Positions 20,374 through 32,317 of a stretch of DNA of 64,000 nucleotides are shown here, piece by piece. Source of the DNA: Tillandsia leiboldiana (taxonomy: Eukaryota; Streptophyta; Magnoliopsida; Poales; Bromeliaceae); assembly GCA_029204045.2 (NCBI GenBank), contig CM055074.1, positions 13,810,664 to 13,874,663 on the forward strand. The letters are read 5' to 3'. The notes below the pieces were generated by a model. The model worked only from the letters and a program-made list of their open reading frames with translations, did no database searches and was not told the origin of the DNA. The position numbers and the translations under genes were made by a program. Each line of letters begins with the position of its first letter. The stretch's first letter is position 1.

Positions 20374-20989
20374 TGTAGTATCTGGACTTTTTCTGTCCTC
20401 TCTTTATTTTCTTTTTAATAAATCAGTTTTTTTAGGGGAAATAAGTTATCGAGTTTCCCTAGGTAGACCATAGTGGGTTGCGGATATTTTTTCATGATAG
20501 AGCCTGAGAAATGGTGAACGACAGAGCGATCGGATCCGAAATCCGACTTACGGATCTTCCGGTTTGAGTCTTTTGGGTTAACGGGTACGATGGGATAAGT
20601 CGAACCCGTTAAGGCTTTGGTGCATCAATATCCGCGCCGACTGGTTTAGAACTCGGCTTAGGTGGCACTCTTATCTAGAGGTTTGTTAGAGAATCCCGTT
20701 TATCGCTTTTAGGGATTTTCGGTATGTACGAGAAAAAGGAAAACCCTAATCGGAGAGAAAAGAGAGAAAAAGGAAAGCGGAACCTGAACTTTCTTCGATC
20801 AACGTGCCGGAAGCCGGGAATGAGACGTTACCGTCATCGGGGAGCGGATCCGGATCCTCACTATCGCGAGGAACGAGAACGGATCGTCTTCTCCGATAGA
20901 TCAACGTAAGCGGTGTTTATTTCTTGTGTTTTCGTCGTTTTTGGTTTAGCGTCTTTGGGTTTTAGGGTTTCGCCGTTTCTTTTGGTTCG

Positions 20990-21510
20990 GATTGCTTGTG
21001 CCGTTCATCGCGTCGCCGCCGCGATGCCCTAGAGCGCCGCCGCCGCGGTGTACGGACGCGCCGCCGCCGCCGCCCGCACTGCGCGCCGTACGGGGGAAGG
21101 CGCGGGGGCGGCGCCGCGCGGGCCGGTGCCGCGCAAGGCCGCGCCGCTTGTGGCGCCGCGCGGGATGGTGCCGCGCGGGGCCGCACCGCGGGTGGCGTCG
21201 CGCGGGTTTGTGCCGCGCGGCACCTTGCCGCTTGTGGCGCCGCGCGGATTGGTGCCGTGCGGGGGCCGCACCGCACGCGGCTCCCGCGCCAGCTGGTGCC
21301 GCGCGGGGCCGCACCGCGGGTGGCACCGCGCGGGTTGGTGCCGCGCGGGGCCGCGCCCCTTGTGGCGCCACGCGGGCTGGTGCCGAGCGGGGCCGTACCA
21401 CAAGTGGCGCCCGTGCGGGTTGGTGCCGCGCGGGTCCGTGCCGTTTGTGGCGCCGCGCGGACTGGTGCCGCGCGGGGCCGCCGCCGCCGCCGGCCGCCGC
21501 CGCTCGGTTT
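20990..21510. repeat. 42-bp GC-rich minisatellite in Gy2 LTR
   Basis: At least nine degenerate units, clearest from 21200 on, with a 42-bp period. One frame translates to a 14-residue repeat (VAPRGLVPRGAAPR and variants). The array is longer than in Gy1. It is LTR DNA, not a supported gene. Confidence 0.85.
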
Positions 21511-22688
21511 CCGCCTTTACTTTTACGTGTTCGGGACCTCGGTTCTTCACGGGAAAGTCTAGTCTTACCTTTTGCGTTTTTGAGGACTTTTAGGTCCGGG
21601 TGTCGTTCGAGGGCGCGGGTCGACTTCTGGTGTTCCGGTCAACGCATTCTGAGGTGGGTACCCTTATCGTGCGTTCTTTTAAAGTGAGGTCTCAACATGT
21701 TCTGTGTAAGAGTAAAGTAGATGTGCTAATGGTTTTCAACTAACCCCTTCTCGCATGAGTATCCCTTTGATTACTATCTGTTGTGACTGGTATCGCTGTG
21801 CTCTATATCACACATGGACTTCGATCATTATGCTCATGGTTGCTTACACGCACACCAGCGGTTTGGCCACCACATCGGTGTACTTTTCCGGAGAGGTGGT
21901 ACGTTGACCCGTGTACCCCACAAGGTGACATAGTGGGGACCCCTCGCGGTTACTCAAGGTGTTGCACAAGTGCCATGGAGGGGTTGGAGGTAACAAGGTG
22001 GGAGCAAGGTGCTCGTCTCGCTGGGGGTCTTTAGACCTTTCGGCAGGTGTTCCGTTCTGACTTACAAGGGTATTGTGGATTCATGAGGGGGGGGTTTGGA
22101 TGCTCTGGTTTATCGGTTTGCTTTCCCTTCAGTACTTTTAGCATCTTATATGTTTTACATCCACCTCTTACTCTTTGGTCACTGAGTTCCCACATTGTGA
22201 CAGGTTCGGTCAGAGGTGGGGTCCGGGACGACAGTGAGGCCGCGACTTGAGGATCTTAGCCCGATTAGGGGCTGGTGACTTTTCTTTTACCTTTGTTTTG
22301 ATTGTTTTGGTTAGTTTGCTTATGTGCGTGTGATACATTGTTGTGGATGTTGGGTTTGAACTGTGTTTTATCGTGGATGAACATTTTCCCTACTAGTTGT
22401 TGTTTCTGCCACCCTTTTCAAATCAAGTAAAAAGATTGCGAAAATGTTTAATAAAACTTAGGTGTCGTGTGGGCATCGTTTTACAACCCGTGGATTTATC
22501 CTTTCAAAATGTAGGTGGCCGGCTTGGTTATTGCGCATGTTGATATCTTTCCCTCAACGTAACTTATTGGCTAGTGTGGTTAAAGTACATTTTATGCTTG
22601 CGACGCCGTGCATATACAAAGGAGACTCCGTCCGTTGCGGGGTGAATTTGTATGTGTGGCGGGTCTGCGCACGTGCCTAGCGGGTGCA

Positions 22689-22691
<3 letters not shown>

Positions 22692-22727
<36 letters not shown>
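22692..22727. repeat. A36 homopolymer in Gy2 LTR
   Basis: Thirty-six consecutive A. The same place in the Gy1 LTR holds T15 on the opposite strand (5896-5910), so the run has expanded by slippage or is an assembly artefact. Confidence 0.9.
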
Positions 22728-22729
<2 letters not shown>

Positions 22730-22769
22730 TATACGTTTTCCGCTTATCTTAAACTCCCGGGGCGTGACA

Positions 22770-24498
22770 GATAAGTTGAATGCAAATAGAGTTAATAGAC
22801 TCTAAGCTAAGTGCAATTGAAAGTGACTAGTGTCCTTGTGACATAGTGAAACCCTAAGGCTAATTAAGACATAGGATTGTGAAATGAGAACAAGTAAGGA
22901 AAAGTTTTAAAAGGGGCTAAAGAGCTAAAGAAATTGCCAAGTGGCAAGATTAAGTGTAAATGTAAATGAACAAGATGTTCAAATCTAAATCGGTGTTAGC
23001 GACACCCAAGCTATCCTAGACTAAAGAACTTAGGATAAAAGAGAAAAGTAAAAGAGAAAGTATTGATGCATGAATGCTAATGGGAGGGTTGAGCATATGT
23101 CACTCCCGGGTGGATGAGTCCCAAGGTGCTTTAAATTCATCTAAAACCCAAGTGAAAAGAAAATATTTAAAGAACAAAAGAAGCTAAAGGCTTAATTGAA
23201 TAAAAAAAAGTAATGCTTAAAGAAAGGTAAAAGGAAACAAAGTACATTGGGCTGAGCACTACGGGAGGCGGTGTTTGTAACCTGTTCTTATTTGATTGGG
23301 GTTGTAGGCATCCGTCTCTTGGAACCCTCGGACCCAGTAAATGTAAGCTTTAAAAGAAAAGTCTAAATGGCTAATGGGAGGGTTGAGTATATGTCACTCC
23401 CAAGAGAATTAAAGAATTAAAGGCAAGTTGCCAACCGAAGGGTTGAGCATATTTCACTCCCGGGAGAAGTGTGTGAGCAAGACTCAGTTTCCCAAAGGAA
23501 AGGCAAGGAAAGAGCTAAAAGCTAAATGAATGAAAAGAAAATGGATAATCGTACCTTCGGGGGTAAAACATAGATCTTGTGTCGGAGTAATGGCAAGGAC
23601 CATCTCCCGGGCCGGGCCCGTATGACCAAGTTTCCCGTTGGGCGGGGTAGCACTGCGGGTGCTGTTGGCAACCTTGAAAATCTAGTCTTGTGGTAGCATG
23701 ACTACCGAGCTGGGGCCCGTTGGGCAAGAATTTTCGAGGGTTCAGCAACTTGAACTAAAACACAAGAAGGTGAAAGAGTAGAGAGAATATAGAGTGGCCT
23801 ATGTGGCCGGGTTAGCATAACCCTTTAGTAGCGGCATAGTGGCCGGGTATTTGGATAGTAGCCCAGAGTGCCAGGATTGATAGTACTGAGACAAAGAACA
23901 TACACAGATAGTGTAGTGATATTCATATATGTATATGATCATATTTGTTAACATCTGTAGTTATTTTAGCATGTATTATCTTGCTATCTTGCTTCCATTG
24001 GATCAAGTGGTGTAGAACATTCTTTCTCGGTGGTTGAACCCACTGGAAAATTTAAGTAGTTCTCGTACCCTTGGGTGACCATTTTTTTAGGTTCAGGTGT
24101 AGTCAGCGAGGCATGCGACAGGGGCAAGGGCCCAGCAGCATAGAGACCTAGAGGGTCTAGCAGATGTATCCCTTTTATATTTTGAGTGAACTATGTATTG
24201 TGAGGAAAAAGATGTAAATTGTAATAGTATGTAAGTTTCAAGTTGTGAAATGAAAACATAATACATTTTATATTTTGGTTCACTCATGTATGCTTTTATT
24301 TGTTGTTAAACTTGTTGTTTATTGAATGAAAGTTTTTAGTTGTAGTGGGTTTTAGTACTCTGATATTGAGTTTCCGTATACACTTGATGTATTGTTTTTG
24401 GATGTTACCGTTCCTTACGGGTATAGAGAGGTCATGCCCGATTGGCGGGTCTGTTGGCACGCCCGAACTGTCCAAATTGACGGTCTCGGGGCGTGACA
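22770..24498 (+). repeat. Gypsy LTR, 3' part (LTR10), host of Gy2
   Basis: Ends GGTCTCGGGGCGTGACA at 24498, the end signature of the Tekay-type LTRs here. Its start is absent because Gy2 lies within it. Three copies of a hairpin-like motif (GGGAGGGTTGAGCATATGTC followed by ACTCCC) lie at 23092, 23376 and 23437. The only open frames are short. No second copy is in the window, so the family is otherwise unplaced. Confidence 0.65.
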
Positions 24499-25428
24499 AT
24501 TTTACATTTATCATAACCAACAAGTAAAGCACTAACTCTATCATGTATGCCCACTACAAAGATAGAATTAATAAGTAGTTCGCCGATTTTGGAGGAAATC
24601 CAACCCACCTAAAACTCGACGATCCGAGGTCCGATCAAGCTGAAACTTGGCGTGCACTTTCCTCAGCCTCTTAAGATTCCAATGCAACAAAAATCACCCA
24701 AATTCTCCTGCCGGATTGAATACAATTGCGAAATCAATCACCACTGCGCAGAAATTCCAAAAATTCAAGCAAACAACAAGTAGGGGGAACGAATGCAAAA
24801 TCTTCATTAAGTACCTCAAAATGAAGCTCCAAACTAAGATTCTAAGTTCTCCTCTCTCCAATGAACATCCCCAAATTCATAAAACTTAGCTTCAAATCCC
24901 TTAAGTCATCAAATTAAACAAATGAAAGAGTGATGTCCAAACAACATCCAAATTTCAGCAAGTAAACAAAGGAGATGTAGGGGCTAATCCAAAGATGATC
25001 TCTTGCTGAAAAAAAAAAGGAGAAATTACTCACCTTGAACTCAAAAACATGCCCAAACTCAAAAATTACAAAAGAACCAATAATCACCACGAAATCTGCA
25101 TGCCCAAGGTTTATTCATCAAAACAATGTTCAATACAAAAATCTGCAGTAATCTCTGTCACAGGGTTATGAAGAACGATAAAGTTACATAGGAAAATAAA
25201 CTCCAAATTCAGTAAGAAGGGGACCAATACGTTCCTCTGTGAGTGTAGATGCAAATCAAGCCTTTAAACTCCAAAATCCATGCACAAATCACTAAGAAAA
25301 TCTATAAATACTAAACACTAACCAAAACTCCGCCCTATGCATGAGGGCTCTAGAGATAAAGTAAAAACCCCATGAAAACTCAAGAATGGGGGAAAGTGAT
25401 CAGTAGTAAATTTGTAGGCCTACCTCTC
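24499..25428 (-). repeat. Gy9 3' LTR, first part
   Basis: AT-rich sequence without genes. I assign it to the minus-strand Gy9 LTR because it abuts the solo LTR at 25429 and shares the duplication CTCTC with the right part at 28859. The outer end of this LTR was cut off by the LTR10 insertion. Confidence 0.6.
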
Positions 25429-28400
25429 TGTAGGACCCCTGAACCCCCTTGCAGCTTTTTCCCATGAATCCACTGTGCAAACACCTGTTGATGGTGTATC
25501 TGGCCCATGGTGCATCAAAGGGATGCCACAGATGGACCCTGTGAGCTTTGGTTGGCTGTATTGGCCTTCGGCTGCTTTTGCCAAATTTTAGGAAAAGAAT
25601 TTGGCCAAATAGAGGGTGGAGTTGGATTCAGCGCGGAAAAACGCTTGAGAATGGCTTTTTGTTTGCCTAATTCTGAGTCCGGATGCCCAAAGGCGGGCTC
25701 CCGGAAGTTTGGGCAGTTTTTGGTGTTTGCGGGAGCCTCCAGCAAATTTTAGAGGCGGATTTTGGCGAAATGGACGTCGTTTTTGGAATCAGCGCGCGAA
25801 AACGGTCAAGATGGGCTATTTACTTACTGTTTTTGGGCTGCGGTTACTGTTCACGCCGGAACAGTGTTTCCGGCGATCGCCGGCGGCGGCGGGCAGCGCC
25901 GGCGGGCGGCGGCGCAGCCTCGGGCAGGCGGCAGGCGGCGGCACAGGGCGCGGGCAGGGCGCGGGCAGGCGCCCGGGAGCGCGGGCAGGCGCGCGGTCCA
26001 CCGCGGAGGTCGTGCGCCGGGGGCGGGCCATGTGGCGCTTTCCGGTTGGCCGGTGCTGCAGACGCGGTCCACGGAATTTGGTCCGGGTGCACGGTGGACC
26101 GGGTGGACACGTGGCGTGAGGTGATTGGTTCGGTGCTGTGCTCCCGGTCCACGCAACCGGTGGAGTGGGTGACCGGGGCAGGTGGCCGTACGGCGGGGCA
26201 GGTGGCCGTACGGCCCGGGTCAGCCGCGACGTGCGCGGTCCACGGCGCGACGTGCGTGGTGCACGGGTTGCCGGGCCACGTGTCGCGTTGCCATTCGCGG
26301 GCGCAGGTGCACCGGGTGCAGTGGGGGCCCGGGGGAGTAGTGGACTGGACTGTGTGGTGGACCGGGCCGCACTGTGCGCGCCCGAAAGTGGTGGGCCGGG
26401 CCGCACTGTGCGCGCCCGGAAATTTCCGGGCGCCCGAAAACCCGGACTCATTGGGAATTATCCCAATTGTTTTCCTCAGCCTATTTAAAGGCAACCCGAG
26501 CCCCCTTCCTTTGCCTTTTTCTCTCAACCCTCTCACTCTCTGCCCGAGCCCCCTCAAGCAAAGTTTTTCACCTCTAAGTGCTTGATCTTCCTGCCAAGTT
26601 CTAGGATTTTTGGAGGCTCGAATCCCGAGGTTCCCCATTTTACGGCGCGGCGCGACGTTGCATTCCTGGGTTCTTCTTCGGCGCAGCGACAGTGTTTTAG
26701 CTCCCCTGGGCTACCCTGAGATCATTTTGCTGTGATTCTTGCGCCGGCAGACTCCTAAGAGGTAGGACTTCATCTTTCGTTTTGGTCGCACTTTCTCGTT
26801 TCGAGGTTTTGGCACGGATCCCGAGGCAAACAGTGACCCCTTTTTCTGTGTGGACTCCCTTGACAGCAGCGGGGTATTTTGACCATATTTTCGCGCACGA
26901 GCATCAGACGGAAACGAGCTTATACAACTTTTTCATCTACGGATCGCAAGGAATACGCTCGTATTTTTCTTGGATTTTCCTGAGGTTTATTTCGAGGTGA
27001 AAATTACTGCTTTCTCAGTGAACAGTGCACAGTTTTTAGCACAGATTTTTGTATGAGTGTACCCCCTTGCCGAATTTTTATCTTGACTTACCGAACTCGG
27101 ATTTGGGCGTGCAAGGTACCGTTGCGAAGCTATCGACGCGAGGATCGCTGTGGTATTTTTCTTGGAATTTTCTGGGCACTTTCTGCAGGTGATAATTTAA
27201 CAGTTTTGAATCCGAGGTTGTAGATGGTTATGAGAGCAATAATTGGGAGCCTAAGTGTAATTAGTGAGCTTTGTATTGTACCAAGAATATTTCGGGTGTG
27301 CTAAAATTGTGGGAGCAAGGATTTGGAGTTTTGGTATTTTCTAGCTGTACGGACTTGGACAGTTTGCACCAGGTGGGTGGTTGTTGTACTCCTCTCCTTT
27401 GTTATGCCCACTAGGAATATCAGAGTACCCCTGTTTTGATGTTGCTAAATGCGTTAATTGGTAGACTCGCATGCTTTAGGGAGCAAATTATTGGTTATCT
27501 AATCCATGAAAAATTATTGTTAGACTGATTACTTGTTTTAATCGCTTAATTTCTGGACTGTATGCTTAGAGACAAGTGATAATAATTGAGGACTGCAAAA
27601 CTGATGATTATTCTTATGGGACTGTCACCCTAGCTTATGTCACTCTAAACTGCTATTCTCGGAAACTGGACAAAAATATTGAGACAATGCATGATTAAAT
27701 TGGTCACATGATTATGTCATCATTTACTGCTATACTATTTTTGGGACTTGACTTAGGAGAAACCATGCATTTACTCTTTTCTCCTCCTTGTATTGACACT
27801 TGCGGCTTAGTCGCTCAGGTTCGAGCGTGTGTTGGACAGTGTAGTCGGATATTGGGGATTTGGGACAGGTTGGGTTTATCTCAGGGTGTTGCGGCGACCA
27901 CGGATCTTGGGTGGTCGACCGGCTTATACTATTGCATCAGATTGGGTGTTTTGGGGATCGGGCTTTCTTTAGTGGAGGGTTTTTCCCACTTCATTGAGTC
28001 TCGATCCAGTCCTGCTATATCAGGTTACTTGTGGTTACTTACTTTCCTCGTGTGGGTCGCTCCCCACGAGTGCGACTCCGGAGTGCGCGGCAGACAGACT
28101 TGAGTCCTGGGGACTCCTTGTGCTTCGGTGTTATGCGTAGGCTGGCATACCCGTCGCGACAGAGCAGGCAGTGCCAGTGTCCACTGGCGGTCAGATTGGG
28201 TCCTTTGGACAGACTTCTTTATACTGATGCATTCCTTTTCCCATCCGTGTTGAGTTATCGTGTAGAGGCATATTAGGGATAGCATTTTATCAGTTGCTCC
28301 CTCTATCTACACCCCCTTTCCTTTCCTTTCCCTTTTTGCCTCTGATCACCTAGTGGGCATATCTGAGCTGAGGCTTTACCCACTAGGGGAGGCTACTGTT

Positions 28401-28858
28401 TATGGTAGTACTTACCCCCATTATTTTTCTTGTTCTTTTTCTCTCCCCTTGTTTTGCAGAGTCCTCAGTGGGAGTTGCTGGGCCGTCAGCAACTGATCGG
28501 GGCAAGCGCATCGCAGACTAGATAGAGAGCCTCCCGAGGATTGTAGCTGAAGATTTTTGGGTACCTGGACTTCTCAGACAGCTTTTATTTATTTCCTTTT
28601 GGGTCTGGCTTCTGCCAGCTGTTTGTATTTTTGGTGGTGAGCTGGGAGAGACACCTGTATTTTATTCCACTGTTGTACTCTTTTACTTCCAGCTTCTGTC
28701 TGAGATACCGTAGTTTTAGTTTAGCTCTGATTATTATGCTCTTTTATTATTATTTCTTATCTGAGCAGGTTACCGACGCTTCGTGTATGTGGGAAATACC
28801 GCATGCACGGCGGATCTGTAGACGGGCCCGGGTTCTGGTTTACACCCGGGGCGTGACA
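25429..28858 (+). mobile_element. Solo LTR of a Tekay-type gypsy element
   Basis: 3430 bp, TGTAGGACCCC to CCCGGGGCGTGACA, flanked by CTCTC at 25424-25428 and 28859-28863. No primer site, gag or pol lies inside. The layout follows the other long LTRs: TCAGCGCGCGAAAACG near 25790, a GC-rich stretch at 25850-26420, G-boxes, a TATA box near 26481, then a long leader. It most likely arose by recombination between the two LTRs of a full element. A 131-codon open frame at 27708-28103 has no domain. Confidence 0.88.
26108..26490 (+). promoter_or_regulatory. Solo LTR promoter: G-boxes and TATA
   Basis: CACGTG at 26108-26113 and 26277-26282, then CTATTTAAAG at 26481-26490. The same order is seen in the LTRs at 28864, 44805 and 59721. 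Confidence 0.6.
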
Positions 28859-28863
28859 CTCTC

Positions 28864-29674
28864 ATGATGATCTCTTTCAAATTTCAGCCACAAATTCCAA
28901 GTGGTTTGTCTTGGGGTGGCCGCTCACTAAACATCGACGGAGGTGGCAGCAGGTGCAACAATGGTGGTGTCCTCCAAAGGTGGGGAAGAAGATGATGAAG
29001 ATGGCTTCAAGATCCTCCAAACAAACTCAAGAAGGTGGGGAAGATGGTGGTGTTCTCTTTTTAAAAGCCCCCAGAGAAATCAGAGTCCAAAACCTCAAAC
29101 AAGTGGAGAAGAACCCCTATTTATAGTTCAAGAAAACTCCCAACTTTCGGATCCAGGGGGCAAATTCGGGCGGCCGAATCCTCTCACGAGTGCCCCCTCT
29201 GAGCGCCCGAAACCACGATCGCCGTCCATCATGCCACGTGTCGCACACCCGCGCCCGCGCTCGCAGTCAACAGCTCTGCCAATCGCTAGCCGCCACCCGT
29301 CCCCGCTCCCTGACAACGGAATCTGCTTTGCCAACCGCTTTTCGCCACGTGTTGCCTCATCCAATCCGCGCCCGAGGCCGCAATGCGCCCAATTACACGC
29401 CGACGCGTGTCCCGCGCCTGCTCGTGCCTGCCCGCGCTGCCCCCGCCTGCCCGCGCTGCCCGCGCTACAGTGTCAGGAAAACCGGGCGCCCGGATATTGG
29501 TTTAGCGCGCTCGAATCCGGCTCCTAAAGCTGAAATCCACTATTTCGATCCATTTTTCGCGCTGAGTCTATTTCTCGTGTTCGCTTTGCGTGCAAACGTT
29601 TCCAACACACAAAGATGGGCGTCTTCAAGCCACTAACCACGCTTCTATCATCTGCGAAGATTCAGGTCATCACA
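28864..29674 (-). repeat. Gy9 3' LTR, second part
   Basis: On the minus strand the LTR starts TGTGATGACCTGAATC at 29674, next to the purine tract GTACAGGAGGA. A TATA box (CTATTTATAG, 29117-29126) has GCCACGTG boxes upstream on its strand (near 29233 and 29345). Together with 24499-25428 it is one LTR split by the solo LTR. Confidence 0.8.
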
Positions 29675-29699
29675 TCCTCCTGTACTAAAAGAAAGTTTC

Positions 29700-30703
29700 G
29701 TCCCCGAAACTAACATACCTCAAGCGGGAGTCTCAAACCAAAAGGGGTAGGTATCCATCATCACCGTCACCAGCTCCCAAGTCACCGCTCGCTCCTCGTG
29801 ATTACTCCTCAACATCTACATGTACGGTATGGCCCGGTTGTGCAATTCTCTTATCTCTCGAGCTAGAATTCGCAACAGCGTTCCTCGTACCCCAGACCCT
29901 CACTGATCTCAAGTGGAGCGAGTCAATCACGGGTGAGGGATCAAAACAAATCACCCCTGAGCTAAGACGTGGAAAACATCGAGGACTCCAACAAGTCACG
30001 GGGGAAGTGCAACTAGTCCAACTTGCTCCAAAATCTCACCCTCGATACCAACTCATCCAAGATGACCCGAAGTACACCCACACAACCATCCAAGAAAGGA
30101 AGGAGCCCAACATCAAGAATATCATCAACCACAACTCTCAGTTTAGAAAACTGCCGAAAACAGCGAAAAGTCCTAAAATCTCGAAAGGCCAGTGTCTTCA
30201 CCCCAATCAAACAAGAACAGGATTTGGCACAGTCTCCATTTCTGGAGCAGCCTTTCAAAGTTTTCAGCCCGTTCACGAAGCCACGGCATGAGGAAGTGAT
30301 AAAGGAATAGAAGTGTTGAAGTTTTTCCCGCTGTGGCTGTCACTCTGCTCTTGCTCCTCGTCAAGCTAGGGATCCTCACTCTGTCACTCTTTGATCCTGG
30401 CCATCAGAGTGGCTGCTCAACCAAAGACCACAATCTAAAAGAGGCCCCTAGGGACACAACCTCTAGCTCTACTCGCCTCATCTGCACTAGTGGTGGCGCT
30501 TGTTGCGTGACCATTAGGCTCAAGCTCTGCACTGCTCTCCTGCTCAAAGCATCTGCCACTACACTGGCTTTGTCGGGATGATACTGGATGTCGCGTCATA
30601 ATCTCTTAGTAACCCAAACCTTCGGCACTGTCTCAGGTTCAACTCCATCTGGGTGAACAGGTACTACAAGCCTCTGTGGTCGGTGAAGATCTCGCAATGC
30701 TAG
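29700..30703 (-). pseudogene. Gy9 pol remnant: RNase H and chromodomain tail
   Basis: Heavily decayed gypsy pol. The right part (30345-30703) encodes RNase H pieces on the minus strand: a DHR-GL motif, FTQMELNLRQ, and VVADALSRRAVQSL. The left part (29760-29890) gives a chromodomain-like tail (RILARE, SNHEERAVTWELV). Many stops separate them, and the integrase between is mostly lost or unrecognisable (30080-30340). The pol is cut at 30703 by the Tat-like LTR. The amount of decay suggests it is the oldest element here. Confidence 0.82.
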
Positions 30704-31839
30704 TGTTTAAACCAGATTTTTTCGCCACGCGAGAAAGTGACACGTGGCGTACACCGTCAGTTGAAATCATCAGCCAATGAAAGAAAGGGACAACCGAAGA
30801 AAGACCCGCGTTCTGATCTAGATCGGTTTCAGTCGCGTAGAAACACGGCACGTGAAACCTGCCATCGGTTGAGGGTATCAGCCGACTGGAGATACAGCCG
30901 ATAGAAGAATCCGCTGACAAAAGAAGTCGTGGATCACTCAGGACCGACTTCAACTGACAGCCACCACTAGACCTTCCCAGTAAATCGAAAGAAGAGGCGG
31001 GAATCGGAGCCAACATGCGGGGATTTAAACCGATAAAGGAAAGATTTTGAGAAGGAATGCGGGCTCAAAATCCTTGATTAACCCGGAACGGCAAGCGGCG
31101 TTCAGCATCAGAAAGCGCCGAGGATCACGCTCTAGTGCAATGATTCGGGGGATGAACCTGAACGGAAATGCGACTATCATTCTTTTAGGAATGTTTTGAC
31201 TCGAAAGGAAGCCGTTCAAAATTTTATGATGATCACGCCGATATTTCAAATCAGCGCCTAATAATTTGGCTCAGGATGTTTATAAATACCCGAACCATCG
31301 AAGGAAAAGGGGTCTGGCAAGCTCGTAAGTCCGGTACCACCCCGGCTTCTTCATTTATCTAGGATTAGGTTAACTTAATTTTTCATACCTGCATTTACTG
31401 CTTTCGTAGGAGTAGACTTAATTGTTATCCTTCTATCCCTACCTTCTTCCTTGTATCCCCTTCCCAAAATCAATATAAAGTATAAACCAGCACATTTGGC
31501 CGTGTCTTTATTTATGCATTTAGAGTGTAAACTGGTTCATCGACCGTGCCTTTATTTGCTTTTCTAGTGCTTTAAAGCTATAATCGACTCCTTAGTCGTA
31601 CATTTACCTCTCTAGCCGGTTCGGCTATTCTAAGTGGAAACCGGCGATCCCTCTGTACCTCCGTAAACCCGTTTTGGCTGTCACCGGTCATCGCGGTCGT
31701 GAGAGGTACCAGAGGAGAACCCGACCGAGCAGATCCCTCCTCGAGCCGATCACTTGATTGTTGGCATGCGATGCACTTCGACACCTCTACAGGGTCACCC
31801 AGGGGCCGATTCCGTGCAAGCCATATTTTGGCCCCAACA
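30704..31839 (+). repeat. Tat/Ogre-like 5' LTR
   Basis: 1136 bp, TGTTTAAACCAG to GGCCCCAACA, directly followed by a primer-site-like sequence. A TATA box (TTTATAAATA) lies near 31280, with GACACGTGGC near 30749 and GGCACGTG near 30849 upstream. It is inserted in the Gy9 RNase H codons. Its partner LTR is not in the window. Confidence 0.72.
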
Positions 31840-32317
31840 ACTTTCTTGGCACATCCGGTGGGACCCTCAGGTAATTTTTTACCGAGTCCCACCACAAGAA
31901 TGTCATAACTCTCAGAGTTGTATGGGGAATCGACATTTTCAGAGTCATCCCTATCGAAACTGTATTGGCAACTGGCCCAGAGATGAGGTCTCTGGAAAGA
32001 AGAATCCGAGCATGGGACGATGACGCCCCGGCCTCAGATGAGAGCCTTGCTCGATTCAGACGATTTTTAGCCTAAGAAGAGTTATGGGGGACTCCATCAG
32101 TCCCACCGCCGCGGCTACCGACACAATTGGTTTTGTCGGCGCCAGAAGCACTGCAGGGCGCACTCCCCACAACGGCACTTCTGCCAGGGGCAGTGCAGCC
32201 GCAAATAGCTCCTACCCCAGCTTGGGAAAGGCCGACGAGTTTGAATACCGGCCGCCAGCGGGAGACCAGCCAAGGGTTACCCGCACTGCCGTTTCCATCA
32301 GAGCACCAACCCCACAC
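31840..32317 (+). pseudogene. Tat-like leader, primer site and possible gag start
   Basis: TTGGCACATCCGGTGGGAC (31846-31864) resembles the TTGGCGCC-type primer sites of Tat/Ogre gypsy elements. Downstream a frame gives GPEMRSLERRIRAWDDDAPA, then a stop near 32070 and a Pro-rich stretch. This could be a Gag N terminus, but I recognise no domain. The region is cut by Sire-N1 and resumes for 76 bp at 44729. Confidence 0.5.

Larger units (their letters stand above)
20374..22769 (+). repeat. Gy2 3' LTR
   Basis: 2396 bp, TGTAGTATCTGG to CGGGGCGTGACA. Its interior is inverted relative to the Gy1 LTR and matches it region by region, including the minisatellite, the block CACACCAGCGGTTTGGCCACC and the end. 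The element ends at 22769; the next bases GATAA (22770-22774) are the expected duplication, whose partner lies outside the window. Confidence 0.92.

Noticed and set aside
27708..28103. A 131-codon frame with hydrophobic stretches in the solo LTR
   Set aside because: No start context, domain or conserved counterpart in related LTRs; it fits chance in a T-rich leader.
29190..29636. A 148-codon frame in a GC-rich stretch
   Set aside because: Inside the Gy9 LTR G-box region; low complexity, antisense to the LTR promoter, no domain.
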